Assembly (NCBI GenBank): GCA_016946835.1
Contig: JACVTC010000017.1
Location: forward strand, 1,473,501 to 1,537,500
DNA: 64,000 bases
Direction of reading: 5' to 3'
Source of the DNA: Neocallimastix lanati (nom. inval.)
Taxonomy: Eukaryota; Neocallimastigomycota; Neocallimastigomycetes; Neocallimastigales; Neocallimastigaceae
The notes under the pieces are model-generated. The model had not been told where the DNA came from, made no database searches, and saw only the letters and a program-made list of their open reading frames with translations. A program made the translations under genes and the position numbers. Within the stretch, counting starts at the first letter, position 1; every line of letters begins with the position of its first letter. This document shows, piece by piece, positions 41,930 through 53,214 of the stretch.

Positions 41930-42275
41930 TATTAAGATAAAGTTACACAAATTATTTGTTAGTAATTTTTTTTTTTTTTAAATTGTTAAAACTGTATATA
42001 AATTAATTTATACTTCTGGAATATCCTTGATTTATATTAAAATAAAAATTATTTGATAATTCATAATATATATACAATAATTTAATATTGATATATTACG
42101 ACAATATATATTATAGTTCTTGGAAAGTATTTCATATAAAAAGATCAAAATATTTCTAAATTTATTTTATTTATTTTTAAAATTAGTATATTATTATTTA
42201 ATTATTACTTAATTAATAATATAATAAATTTAAATTTAAGTTAATTAAAAAAAAAAAAAAGGAAAAAAAAAAAAA
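41930..42275 (+). promoter_or_regulatory. Shared upstream region of the right transporter
   Basis: Mirror of the left transporter's upstream region, with the same TATA-like site near 42133 and an A/G-rich leader abutting the ATG. Its high conservation contrasts with the diverged sequence between about 40407 and 41900. Confidence 0.5.
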
Positions 42276-43793
42276 ATGAATAGTTTTCAATTTTTAGTTG
42301 CACTTACTGCCTCATTTGGTGGTCTTCTTTTCGGTTATGAAGTTGGTGTCATGAACGTCGTCCTCGTTATGGACGCTTTCCGTATTTTCTTCAAATTCCA
42401 TAGTTGGAATGGTGATGCTCTCGATGAAAATGGTAAGGATACTAACGATAAGGCTAAAATGATGTACCGTAAGTTAACTGAAGCTAATAATAAAGCTACT
42501 CTTGAAGGAGTTATTACTTCCAGTTTCGTTCTTGGTGCTCTTTGTGGTGCTCTTATGGCTACTTACCTTGGTGAAAAATATGGTCGTCAAAGAACTATTA
42601 TGATTGGAGCTTGTATTTTCACATGTGGTGCCATCATTCAAGGTATTTCTGCTCGTCATTGGGCTATGATTGCCGTTGGTCGTCTTATCACTGGTCTTTC
42701 CATTGGTTGTAATGGTGTCCTTTGTCCAACTTATATTTCTGAAGTTGCACCAGCTAAGATCAGAGGTACTCTTTCTTCTTGCTACCAACTTATGACTACT
42801 TTCGGTATTATTGTTGCCGCCATCATTAATTCCATTGTCTGGTACTACACTAACTCTACTCCAGCTGGTTTAGGTGAAAAAAGACAAGATATTTGGAAAG
42901 AAGTTCCAAACTTTGAATGGAGATTTGCACTTTTATTCCAAGTTATTCCAGGTCTTGGTCTTGCCATCCTCATGAGTTTCCTTCCAAAATCTCCACGTTG
43001 GTTATGTTCAAAGGATCGTGATGAAGAAGCAGTTGAAGTTTTAGCTAAACTTAATGCAGCTTCTACTTCAGATGAACTTGTTCAAAGTGAACTTAAAGCC
43101 ATTCAAGAAGATGTTGCAGCTACTCGTGCAGCTGGTTCTTCTTCTTTCAGTGAACTTTTCAGTCCTGTTATTCGTCGTCGTACTTTCATTACTTTCTTAA
43201 TGCAACTTTTCCAACAATGGACTGGTATTAATGTTATTATGTACTATCAATCACAAATCTATGATGAAATTGGTTTCTCTAAATTCATGTCCACGGTTGT
43301 TCTTCCAATTATCAATAACTTTGTCAACTTCATTTCTACATTCCCAGGTATGTGGGGTATTGAAAGATTAGGTCGTAAGACACTATTAGTTGTTGGAGCA
43401 CTTATGATGATGGTCTTCCACATTTCCACCTGGGCTTGTTCTACTCAAACCAACAATGGTAAGATGTGGCAATACCTTGCCGTCGCTTCTGTCTTCTTAT
43501 TCGTCTTCTCGTTCGCCTGGACCTGGGGACCAGTTCCATGGGTTTACCAAGCAGAAGTTTTCCCACTTCGTGTCAGAGTCAAAGGATCAGCTGTTGGTAC
43601 TGTCTCTAACTTCCTTAACAACTGGATTATTGCCTTTGTTGGACCAGCTCTTATGAAAGCCTGGTCTACCAGAACTTTCCTTCTTTTCGCTGCAGCCTGT
43701 CTCCTTGCTTGGGTTTACTCACAATTCTATGCTATTGAATGTAAGGGACTTAGTATTGATGAAATGGATGCTAAGATGGCTGGTAAAGCTTAA
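42276..43793 (+). CDS. MFS sugar porter, right copy
   Basis: An intronless gene for 505 residues, with the same domain layout and motifs as the left copy. It differs at residues 57 (Asn) and 486 (Ala) and at a few silent positions. The two genes diverge from the palindrome centre, about 3.5 kb apart start to start. Near-absence of silent changes means the copies are very young or are kept alike by gene conversion. Position 57 is in the long first extracellular loop and 486 is in the last membrane segment or just after it, so neither change obviously alters the transport path. Confidence 0.95.
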   Translation: MNSFQFLVALTASFGGLLFGYEVGVMNVVLVMDAFRIFFKFHSWNGDALDENGKDTNDKAKMMYRKLTEANNKATLEGVITSSFVLGALCGALMATYLGEKYGRQRTIMIGACIFTCGAIIQGISARHWAMIAVGRLITGLSIGCNGVLCPTYISEVAPAKIRGTLSSCYQLMTTFGIIVAAIINSIVWYYTNSTPAGLGEKRQDIWKEVPNFEWRFALLFQVIPGLGLAILMSFLPKSPRWLCSKDRDEEAVEVLAKLNAASTSDELVQSELKAIQEDVAATRAAGSSSFSELFSPVIRRRTFITFLMQLFQQWTGINVIMYYQSQIYDEIGFSKFMSTVVLPIINNFVNFISTFPGMWGIERLGRKTLLVVGALMMMVFHISTWACSTQTNNGKMWQYLAVASVFLFVFSFAWTWGPVPWVYQAEVFPLRVRVKGSAVGTVSNFLNNWIIAFVGPALMKAWSTRTFLLFAAACLLAWVYSQFYAIECKGLSIDEMDAKMAGKA

Positions 43794-44190
43794 ATGAATT
43801 TTTAAAAAAAAATGAAAAGAAAAATTTCACATATTTCAAATCATCGTTTAATTCCTATATAATAATTAATTTTTGTTTTTCAGAAAAAGCGAATACAATA
43901 TGTGTATAAGAATTAATCTATTAGTTTATATTATTATAGAAATAATTAAATTTACATCTTTATTAAGAGTAAATTTTTAAAAGTAAATCTTTAAAAAATA
44001 TATATATAAATAATATAATTAAAAAAAAAAAATTTTTTTTTTGTTATTTTAACATTTAATAATAAATAAAAAAAAATAAAAAATTATTATAAATTAATTA
44101 ATTCTTTATATTTTTATTATTACTTTTTGTGTTTATATTAAGTGAACATTGAAATGAAAAAGAAGATAATTAAAAAAATTATTCAATGAT

Positions 44191-45447
44191 TTTAATAAGT
44201 TCAATTTATGAATTATCAATATTAAATATTGAAAAAGTAATATATCTTTTTCATCAAAAAAAAAAAATAATAATAATGATAATTAATTTTATAAAAAAAA
44301 AAAAAAAAATAAAGTTTAAAAATAATTAATTGATCATATTTAAAGCATTTAAAATATAAAGTAGATTTGCGTAGCAAATTTTGTAAAATCTAAATCTTTA
44401 CAAAATTTAATAAGATTCATTTTAATTTATATAAAATTTTTCAAATAAATGAAATATTAAAATTAAAAATCCTTTTATAATATAAATTTGTACTTACATT
44501 TGCATCACACTATTGCATTATTATTATTAAAAAAAAAAATTTTTTAATTAATTAATAAATAAACAAAAGGAAGTAAAAATAAATAAACAATTATTAAATA
44601 AATATAATAATTTTGATTTATGTTTGTAAAAGTAATAATTATTATATATTATATTTGATGAAAAATATTAAGGAGTTTTAACTATCACTAATAATTAATC
44701 TATGTAAAATAATTAACTAGTTTTATATATTTAACTTTAATCTTAAAAAATCCATGAACGAAAAATATTTCTTATGAAATGAGAAATAAATTATTTCTAT
44801 AAAACATATTTTATATTTTATGTATTAATGGTCAAATATGTTCATGTTTGATTTATGTTAATATAATTATATAAATATTATAATAAAAAGAGTACTACAT
44901 ATGCCTAATAATTGTTAAGGTTTATGTGTAATTTATATAGGAGTATAGTACATTTTGGAAAAAAAATGCATTTCGGAAAATGACTTGTATAAATTTTTAA
45001 CATCACTTCATTTTACTTTATTTTAATAATTTTTATATATTTTAAATAAATAAATAAATATTAAATAAATCATAAATAATTTAAATATTAATAATAAATA
45101 ATTAAATTAATATTTTTTTTTTTGAACACATTAAAAAAAAAAATAAAAAAAAAATCAAATCAAATAATCAAATAATAAATAATTTTATATGTAAACTGAA
45201 TGACTGATATTATTTATTCAGAATAGATAAATAATAAATAAACAAACAAATAAATAATTCAAAATGATAGTAATAACAAATTACTAAATATGTATTTTTT
45301 AAACATTAATTAAAATAATTTCATTAACACTTTTTAGAAAATTTAATTTATATATTTTTAATTAAAAATGGATTAAAAACATAAAAAAAAATTGAAATTT
45401 GTGAAACCAAGAACAAATGACCATTAATAAATATATATATATACAAT
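44191..45447. other. AT-rich spacer right of the palindrome
   Basis: No gene seen. About 44195-44240 resembles 40690-40735 inside the right arm in direct orientation (aagttcaatt, then caatattaaatatt). The rest is A/T runs. Confidence 0.5.
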
Positions 45448-45915
45448 CATTTCGTAAAGAATATGATGCATCTATATTGATAACAAAAATATAAAATTAT
45501 ATTCTGATATAACAACAACATTTAATGAAATTCCTGATGAATCAAATTATTATAAAACAGAAAGAGAACAGGATTTTATGATATTTAAAAATCTTAATCT
45601 ATTAATTTTCCAATCCCCATTCCATGTAAAACTATTTTTACATAGATATATTTGCCAATAGTACATTTTATTCTACACCAAAACTTCGTTATTTCTTTCA
45701 AGTATTTATAACAGGAACCATTAAAATTAAATAATAATTATTATATATATATAAAAATTGACCTTCTGAGAGAAAGAGAAAAATAAAGATCATTCTTTTT
45801 ATTTTATTATTTTATTTTATGTTCCAGAGTTAAATAGGGTTTATACTTCCTTCTTATTCTATATTAAAAAATAAGGAACAAGTTACTTATTGATGAAGTA
45901 TTATTTATGAATCAT
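45448..45915 (+). pseudogene. Relic of a MULE-like transposase
   Basis: Broken pieces in two or more frames: FRKEYDAS near 45450, about 45 open codons from 45521 with NEIPDESNYYKTEREQDF and LLIFQSPFHVKLF, a frameshift, then DIFANSTFYSTPK with FQVFITG (about 45645-45715). After an AT-rich interruption comes ELNRVYTS...NKEQVTY (about 45825-45900). The order D-x-F-A-(D)-G-T-F followed by YQxFI and a Lys-Glu-x-x-Thr-Tyr block is what I know from MULE-type DDE transposases. Stops and frame changes make it non-functional. The family call rests on memory of the motif pattern. Confidence 0.6.
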
Positions 45916-46186
45916 AGTTGTATTTTTACTATTTATATTTTATTACGGTTATATTTAATAACCAAATACTATTCAAGTTATTAATTGTAAAAATGATAGA
46001 AAAACGAAAAGAATATAATAAAGGATTTTATGAAAACAAAAACAAAAACAAAAACAAAAAAAAATAAAATAAATAAATAAATAAATATTTAAAATGCTTA
46101 TTAGTATGAATAATAGAATTATGAGCATCATAAATAATATTTTTATGTATATTTTTTTTTCTTTTTTATGAAAAATTAATTGATAT

Positions 46187-46228
<42 letters not shown>

Positions 46229-46735
46229 TATAATATATATACATAAATATATTTTGTTTTAGTTTAGATTTTTTAAATATATATACATGTTTTAGAAAAA
46301 AAAAAAAAAAAAAAAAAACAATTTAAGCTCAATTCGTACAACACTATAATAAAGTAACACAACACCTATTAATATTTTTTTTTTTTTGGCTTTTTATAAT
46401 ATTTAATTAATAAAAATAAAATGATAAAATAAATGATAAAAAAAAATTGTATTTCAGTAATTAATTTTGTACAAAATTAAATTTTTGTACATAAAATAAT
46501 TAATGATGAAGAATTTTAGTTTGAAAATCTAATTGTATATATTGAAATCCATCTTAAAATTTGAATTTTTATAGGAAAAAAAAAAAAAAAAAAGATAAAC
46601 AAATAAAATAAAATAAAGTAATATGAATATAAAGTGAAAATTGAATAAGATACAATAAAATACAATACAATAAAATAAAATAAAATAAAATTAATTTAAA
46701 TATACGAAATATTTTTAAATAAAACAGAAAAATTG
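45916..46735. other. Upstream region of the ankyrin gene
   Basis: AT-rich with T and A homopolymers. About 46618-46700 holds the aatatgaatataaagt motif followed by AATAA pentamers that is shared with 2130 and 23264. I looked for a small antitoxin-like frame on both strands and saw none. Confidence 0.6.
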
Positions 46736-49700
46736 ATGTCAGAAGAAAATGATAAAGAATTAAAAAAACAATGGATTTCAAAAATAGTTCAAATGAAATT
46801 AAAAGGAGAAGATTTTAATTCTCCTCAAAATTCAGATGGGTGGACAATATTAATGTGTGCAACTAAAGAAGCTGATTGCAGTATTATGCAAATGATTTTA
46901 AATATTAAAGATGCCAAAGGAAATAGACTCATCAATATTAATGCTAAAGATAAAAACGGTAAAACAGCATTGGCAATCGCAGCACAAACTGGAGATAATA
47001 AAAAAATTATTTTATTGTTAAAAAACGATGCTGATTTAAATTTGGTTGAAAATGAAGTTTCCAAAAAAGTATACAAAAAATTAAAAGTTCTTTATCAACA
47101 GGTACAAAATGCAAGTAAAGAATTTATAATGTGTATTCTTACAAGAGATAACAAAAGGGCAAAATTGATATTAGAAAATGAACCTGTAAATGTAAATGCA
47201 AAAATAAAGATTACTATTGGTCCTGATTCAACAGATTGTTTAGCCATTGTACGAGCCGCAAATGATGGTAATGTAGAAATGATGGAATTATTATTAAAGC
47301 AACCTAATATTGATATTAATAAACAAGGTGAATTTGGATTCACAGCTTTAAGATGTGCAGTTCTTATCGGTTCTAAAAAAATAGTTCAAATGTTATTAAG
47401 TCAACCAAATATCGATGTTAACATACAAGATATTGATGGAGCAACAGCGTTAATGTGTGCAACTGATGATAATTATATTGAAATTTTTAAAATGTTACTC
47501 GATCAACCCGGTATTGAAATCAACACACAAACTAATATTGGAAATAGTGCATTAATATATGCAGCCCAACATTGTCATAAAAAAATTATAAAACTTTTAC
47601 TAAATCATCCGAAAATTGAAGTCAATCAACAGGATGACCAGGGTTTTACCGCTTTAACGACTGCAATATCAGAATTTAATGGAACGGAGGATCATAAGGA
47701 AATAATTAAATTATTATTAAATCATCCAAAGGTTGATGTAAATGTCAAAGACATTAATAATACACCAGCATTAATTTATGCTATTCGCAAAGATAATAGA
47801 GAGATTATTGAATTATTATTGAAGCATCCAAAAATTGACGTAAATTTACAAACTAATTATGGCTCCAGTGCCATAACCTATACTGCTCAGATATGCCATA
47901 TAGAAGTAATGAAGTTATTACTTAATCATCCAAAAATTAATGTCAACCAGCAAGATAATAAAGGATGTACAGCATTGATTATTGCAGCATCTGACGAAGA
48001 AACAGAAAAGAAAAACTACAATTTACTCCTTAAATTATTACTGCAACATCCAAAAATCGATGTAAATATCAAGGATAATGAAGGCGGCTCAGCATTAATG
48101 TATGCAACCCGAAATGATCATATAGAGAGGGTAAGGTTATTACTGAAACATCCAAATATTGATGTTAATTCCATCTATGATAATAAATATAATTTTACGC
48201 CGCTCTTATTAGCTGTACAAGAAGAGCATATAGAAATTAGTAAGTTGTTACTTAAACATCCAAGAATTGATGTTAATCGACAAAACCAATTTGGCATTAC
48301 AGCATTATTACCAGCAGTAAATCATGGACCAATAGAAATAGTAAAATTATTATTAGAGAATCCAAATATTGACATTAACATTCAAGATAATAAAGGTTTT
48401 ACCGCCTTAATTTATGCCGCCTTTTTCGGTAAAAAGGAGGTATTTAAATTATTAATGAAAAATCCTAAAAAAAGATTAGATATAGAAAGTAAAATTGGTT
48501 TGAATGCATTAAACGCCGCCGCCTACGGAGATAATATAGAAATTTTAAAATTGTTGTTGGAAAGTGGCGAAATCGATATTAATACAGAAAATCAATATGG
48601 CGATACGGTATTAATCTATGCCTTATCAATAAATAATAAAGAAATGGTTGAATTATTACTGAAACAGCCAAATATAGATATTAACTTACAAGAAGATACT
48701 GGTTATTCTCCATTAATGTATGTGTCCATGAAGGGTCAAAAAGAAATGGCTGAGTTATTGTTGAATCATCCAAATATTAATATTAATGAGCATAATGAAA
48801 AACGTTCAGCGTTAACAGAAGCAATAATTCATGGACAGGAGGAAATTGTGAAGTTATTATTGAAGAGAGGGGCAGATGTGAACATACAATATTTGGATGG
48901 ATATACGGCATTAATGTCTGCCGTTGAATCAGGATACGCAAAAATAGTTGAATTGTTGTTAAATCAACCCGATATTGATATTACCATTGAAAATGATGAA
49001 GGTGAAACTGCATTACAATGTGCGGAAAGAACCTATAGAATTAGTATGGCTAGATTAATTAGAGCAAAAATGGAATTGTTGAAACAACCTGTTGAACGAA
49101 ATTTTGCTAAAGAAAAAAGCAAATGCTATTCGAATAGAACTGAGGAAGAAAATGTGGAAAAATTTTTAACAGCAGTATCCGACGGTGATATCAACGAAAT
49201 GGATTCATTGATGGAAGAAACAAATGATAATACGAATGGTGGCCCCATAATATTTATGAATGCAAGAAATAAAGATGGAGATAAGGCTTTGGTCATCGCT
49301 TCTAAAAATGGAAACCTTGAAGTTGTGAAATGGTTAATATCCTATATGAAAGATAATAAATATTTTAAAACACTTGAAGGTGGTATGGCATTGATTACAG
49401 CAGCAAAGGAGGGGCATTTTGATGTTGTTGAAGAATTATTAAACCAAAAAATAAATATTAATTCTACGGACAGTTTCAACAGGACTGCATTACACTATGC
49501 AACCGAAAATCATCACCTTAGAATAGTAAAATTGTTAATAAAGAAAGGAGCAAAAGTAGTAACTAAGGACAAGTATGGTAAAACAGCATTGGATATCATA
49601 AATGAGCAGATTAAAAAACTTGATGATGCCAAAAATAAAAAAGATAATACTCTTGAATATCAGCAATATGAATCGATTAAAACCACTTTAGAGGAGGGAA

Positions 49701-50056
49701 GCAACCAGTCAAATTTACTTTCTAATGATCAGAAAAAGGATAATACTGAAATAGAAATAAATGAATTTCCATTAAATAAATGGGAAGCAATTCCTACTGA
49801 AAAATGTAAAAAGCAATTAAAAATTTGGGAGAAAAATGAACCCACGACGTATAATAAAATTCATCAATTAATTGAAGTGATTAAGGTAGATCCATTTAGA
49901 GGTATGGGACGTGTGGAGAAATTAAAAGCAGACTTGGAAGGATTATATTCAAGAAAAATCGATAAGAATAATCGACTTATCTATGAAGTAGATGGTGAAA
50001 AAGTTAATCTTTTATCATGTAAAGGTCATTATGAAATGGAAAAAAGGAAAAAATAA
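46736..50056 (+). CDS. Ankyrin-repeat protein with C-terminal YoeB/Txe-like toxin domain
   Basis: An intronless gene for 1106 residues. An in-frame TTG lies just before the ATG, and I chose the ATG. Residues about 30-980 hold roughly 23 ankyrin repeats. Seventeen of them run consecutively as variants of LLLxHPxIDVNxQDxxGxTAL, with two repeats before and a group after a short spacer (about 785-835). A charged linker (about 965-1012) leads to residues about 1016-1106, which match the YoeB/Txe family of bacterial type II toxins. The domain starts with a Trp-containing strand, has the PFRGMGRVEKLK turn and ends in CKGHYE. The residues known to matter in YoeB appear present as E1061, R1073, R1080, H1098 and Y1099. 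YoeB cleaves mRNA at the ribosome. Whether this protein does so, and on what target, is unknown. Codons favour ATA, TTA and AAA, unlike the transporters. No antitoxin neighbour is visible, so the ankyrin array may restrain or direct the domain in cis. Confidence 0.85.
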   Translation: MSEENDKELKKQWISKIVQMKLKGEDFNSPQNSDGWTILMCATKEADCSIMQMILNIKDAKGNRLININAKDKNGKTALAIAAQTGDNKKIILLLKNDADLNLVENEVSKKVYKKLKVLYQQVQNASKEFIMCILTRDNKRAKLILENEPVNVNAKIKITIGPDSTDCLAIVRAANDGNVEMMELLLKQPNIDINKQGEFGFTALRCAVLIGSKKIVQMLLSQPNIDVNIQDIDGATALMCATDDNYIEIFKMLLDQPGIEINTQTNIGNSALIYAAQHCHKKIIKLLLNHPKIEVNQQDDQGFTALTTAISEFNGTEDHKEIIKLLLNHPKVDVNVKDINNTPALIYAIRKDNREIIELLLKHPKIDVNLQTNYGSSAITYTAQICHIEVMKLLLNHPKINVNQQDNKGCTALIIAASDEETEKKNYNLLLKLLLQHPKIDVNIKDNEGGSALMYATRNDHIERVRLLLKHPNIDVNSIYDNKYNFTPLLLAVQEEHIEISKLLLKHPRIDVNRQNQFGITALLPAVNHGPIEIVKLLLENPNIDINIQDNKGFTALIYAAFFGKKEVFKLLMKNPKKRLDIESKIGLNALNAAAYGDNIEILKLLLESGEIDINTENQYGDTVLIYALSINNKEMVELLLKQPNIDINLQEDTGYSPLMYVSMKGQKEMAELLLNHPNININEHNEKRSALTEAIIHGQEEIVKLLLKRGADVNIQYLDGYTALMSAVESGYAKIVELLLNQPDIDITIENDEGETALQCAERTYRISMARLIRAKMELLKQPVERNFAKEKSKCYSNRTEEENVEKFLTAVSDGDINEMDSLMEETNDNTNGGPIIFMNARNKDGDKALVIASKNGNLEVVKWLISYMKDNKYFKTLEGGMALITAAKEGHFDVVEELLNQKININSTDSFNRTALHYATENHHLRIVKLLIKKGAKVVTKDKYGKTALDIINEQIKKLDDAKNKKDNTLEYQQYESIKTTLEEGSNQSNLLSNDQKKDNTEIEINEFPLNKWEAIPTEKCKKQLKIWEKNEPTTYNKIHQLIEVIKVDPFRGMGRVEKLKADLEGLYSRKIDKNNRLIYEVDGEKVNLLSCKGHYEMEKRKK

Positions 50057-50336
50057 ATAAATAATATGTATATAGAATAAGAAACAAACATTTAAGAATT
50101 AAAAATTTTTTATAAAAAAAAAAAAAAAAAAAAAAGTATGTATATATATTTTTTATAAAAAATTTTTAATATATGAATATAATTTATATTATTAATTTGA
50201 AGTGGCACAACAGTATCATTAAACCATTGTAAAAATAGATAAAAAGTTAAATATATTGAATACCTATACATTTAAATGATAGTTAAATATTTAAGTTGAT
50301 TATTTATGAATATAAAATGAACTTATTTAGCAATTA

Positions 50337-50374
<38 letters not shown>

Positions 50375-50488
50375 TTTTTTTATATTATTATTTTTATTAT
50401 TTTTATTATTTTTATTATTTTTATTATTATTTTTATTATTATTTTTATTATTATTTTAATTATTATTTTAATTATTATTTTTATTATT

Positions 50489-50540
<52 letters not shown>

Positions 50541-50956
50541 ATTTTAAATTATAGACTTTTTTTTGTAAATATATTACAATAAATAGTAGTTCAAAAGAAA
50601 AAAAAAAAAAATAAAAAAAAATAAAAAATAAAAAAAAATTCAAATTAAAGAAATAGTTAATAACTATCTTTATTAAATTGACTTATAAATAATTAAAATT
50701 TCTATGGTTTCAATTATAATTATTAGTTATAGTAATAGAAGTATATCCTCTCATGAGAATTTGTAATATCAATTGTTACTGAAAATGATGATCGAATTAG
50801 ACAGTTTAGTTGTTAAAAACACATTATTTATATGCAAACCTAAAAGAGGATAAACAATAGGAAGATAGAATGAGTTCTTCAGTCAAACCATTAAAGAAAT
50901 AAAATATTAAGAAATTAGTTAGTGAACTTTGTGTCTTTGTCAAATGTAAAGTGGAA

Positions 50957-51006
<50 letters not shown>

Positions 51007-51705
51007 ATATATAGGATGTAGGTTTGGCATTTATGTTTTATGTTATCCTATATAAAAAGTAAGAATGATCAGTAAAATTATATATATAAAAGAAAATAAA
51101 ATATTACTGACATTGATGATACTGATTTTAAATTTTATTATTGAAATCAAAATAGACCGTATTGGAAGTATTTACCCTATTCTATATTCTATTAAGAATG
51201 ATATTTAATAGATAACCTTCGAAAAGTTTGGACTACTCAATTGTAGAAATAACAAGACATTAGAGCTAATAGAGGTAATAAATAACAAAAAGAATTTTTC
51301 GAGTTGTATATAATTACATAATAATTATTCATAATAATTATATTTAGAGTATATTAATATTTTTAATAAAGTTTTATAATTAATTTTAACTATTATATTT
51401 TATTATATTATATTATATTATTCAATATGTGCTATTCATATTATTATAATATTTAATAATAATAACAATAATAAATAAATAAATAAATAAATAAATTAAA
51501 AATAAAAATAAATATTCATAAATAATAAATAATAATAATAATAATAATATAATAATAATAATAATAATAAAGTAATTATTAATAAAAAAAAAAAAAAAAA
51601 ATTAAATAAATAAATATAAAAGATTTAATAGTATCAGTGTGTTTTTGTAAAATTTCTAATATGGAATTAGAAATTATTATAAATTTTTAAATAATTTAAT
51701 TGAAA
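50057..51705. other. AT-rich intergenic region
   Basis: Contains a TTTTATTA/TTTATTA array at about 50370-50545, A runs at 50117-50135 and 50340-50366, and a moderately complex stretch at 50640-51330 with no frame I recognise. No gene and no antitoxin-like frame downstream of the ankyrin-toxin gene. Confidence 0.6.
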
Positions 51706-51781
51706 TCCACAAATCCTTTTATAGTAACTTAAATATTTTATATTCTCTAATCCTTTTTATTACTATAAAAGGATTTGTGGA
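51706..51781. repeat. Hairpin with perfect 22-bp arms
   Basis: Arms 51706-51727 and 51760-51781 are exact reverse complements (core acaaatccttttatag) around a 32-base loop. Possibly a miniature inverted-repeat element or a foldback transcript. Confidence 0.8.
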
Positions 51782-53214
51782 CTTTAAATAAGGTTAATGT
51801 ATAATGAAAAAAAATAGAACACTTTTTATTATTAAAAATTTATAAAATATTATAAAATATATTTAAAGGTTTCTTTTCAATATCAATACTTTATCAATCT
51901 TTATTTATTACTATAATAGATTTTTTATATATTAATAATCTATGTAAAAAAAAAAAAAAAAAAAAAAAAAAATTAGTTATAAATCTAATTAACGTCTTTT
52001 TATACTTTTATATAAAAAAAAATATATAAATATATATATAATTATTACAGTAACATTTATATTATACATGTATATTTAGTATATGAAAGTTAAACTAATT
52101 AATTAATAAACTCTCCAAAATACAATAAAATATAAAATTAGAAGAGGTATTGTTTTATTAATAATTCTTCATAAAATCTGATCAATTATGAAAATTTTAA
52201 TTGAGTCAAAATATTAATCTAAAGTCATAATAAAATGAAAAATAAAAGTTAAATAATTAAATAAAATTAAATAATTTCTCCGTTATAATGTATATAATAT
52301 TAAGAATTTATCTGATCTTTGAACTTCAATATCTCGTGAACCAGAGGAAATATTGCACTGACAATGTTCATATTTTTCTTCTGAGAAACTAAAGCTACTG
52401 AATGAGCAAAAAAGTCAAAAACAAAAGTCTCAATTAATTGGGGAGGTTATGACTCATTAAAAAGAACTCTTAAATCACGTCGATGATGATTTTTATATTT
52501 AAAATATTTAAATATAAATTTTTATGCATTAAATAATATTATAAATAAGATTTAAATCATTTTTATTATTAATTCATTACAAAAGAAAAAAATATATATA
52601 ATAAAGTAATAACGATTGAATAATTCGAATAATTTTGGATGATTTCAATAACTAAATTACCTTAAAATTGACATATTATTTTATATTTAAATTTATTCCC
52701 TTTAGTTTTAGAATAATTAAACTTTTTATTTTTTAATAATTTAATTATAAAATTAAATATAAATATTTAAGGTTTAGAAAAGAATCATACTTACCTATGA
52801 TTCTTTCTAATTCTTGAGTTTATTATAACAAATTATAATAAACAAAAATACTTTAATTATAAAAGAGAATGAAGGTTTTGATTGTATAATTTGTTTTATT
52901 AAAATAAATTTTATTATTAATAAATAAAAAAAAGTTTTTATATTTATACTTATATTATTATTATTATTATTATTATTATTAAAATTATTATAATAATAAC
53001 TCTTGATTTCTTAAATAGAACTCAAAAGCTTTATTTATACTTTTCAATGAAAATAAAGTAAAATTTAAAATAAAATTCTAATCTTATCTAAGTTCTTCAA
53101 TTAATCCTATCCAAGATAAGAGATTTGTTAAGTTTTCGGTCTATATTCTTCCATAAAAGAATAAAATTATAAAAAATATTTTGATCATAAAAAAAAAATT
53201 AATTCATTTATTTA
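51782..53214. other. Intergenic, partly less AT-rich
   Basis: The part at 52300-52500 is less AT-rich. Around 52420-52490 on the plus strand about 25 codons are open and include TKVSINWGGYDSLKRTLKSR, but stops surround them and I cannot name a family. It may be a transposon relic. Elsewhere only A/T tracts. Confidence 0.45.

Larger units (their letters stand above)
36850..44190. repeat. Large palindrome of about 7.3 kb holding two sugar-transporter genes
   Basis: The left arm, read in reverse complement, matches the right arm from the outer flanks (clear to 36925 and 44135, weaker to about 36850 and 44190) down to the centre near 40407. Around 37030-39120 and 41930-44030 (coding region, about 300 bp upstream, about 230 bp downstream) the arms are nearly identical. 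Nearer the centre they are clearly homologous but diverged (for example 39395-39580 with 41440-41622, and 40050-40080 with 40665-40700). The right inner arm is about 230 bp longer, with a local tandem duplication at about 41180-41250. Confidence 0.9.

Noticed and set aside
46733-46735. TTG start of the ankyrin gene
   Set aside because: A normal ATG follows immediately at 46736, and eukaryotic TTG initiation is not needed.
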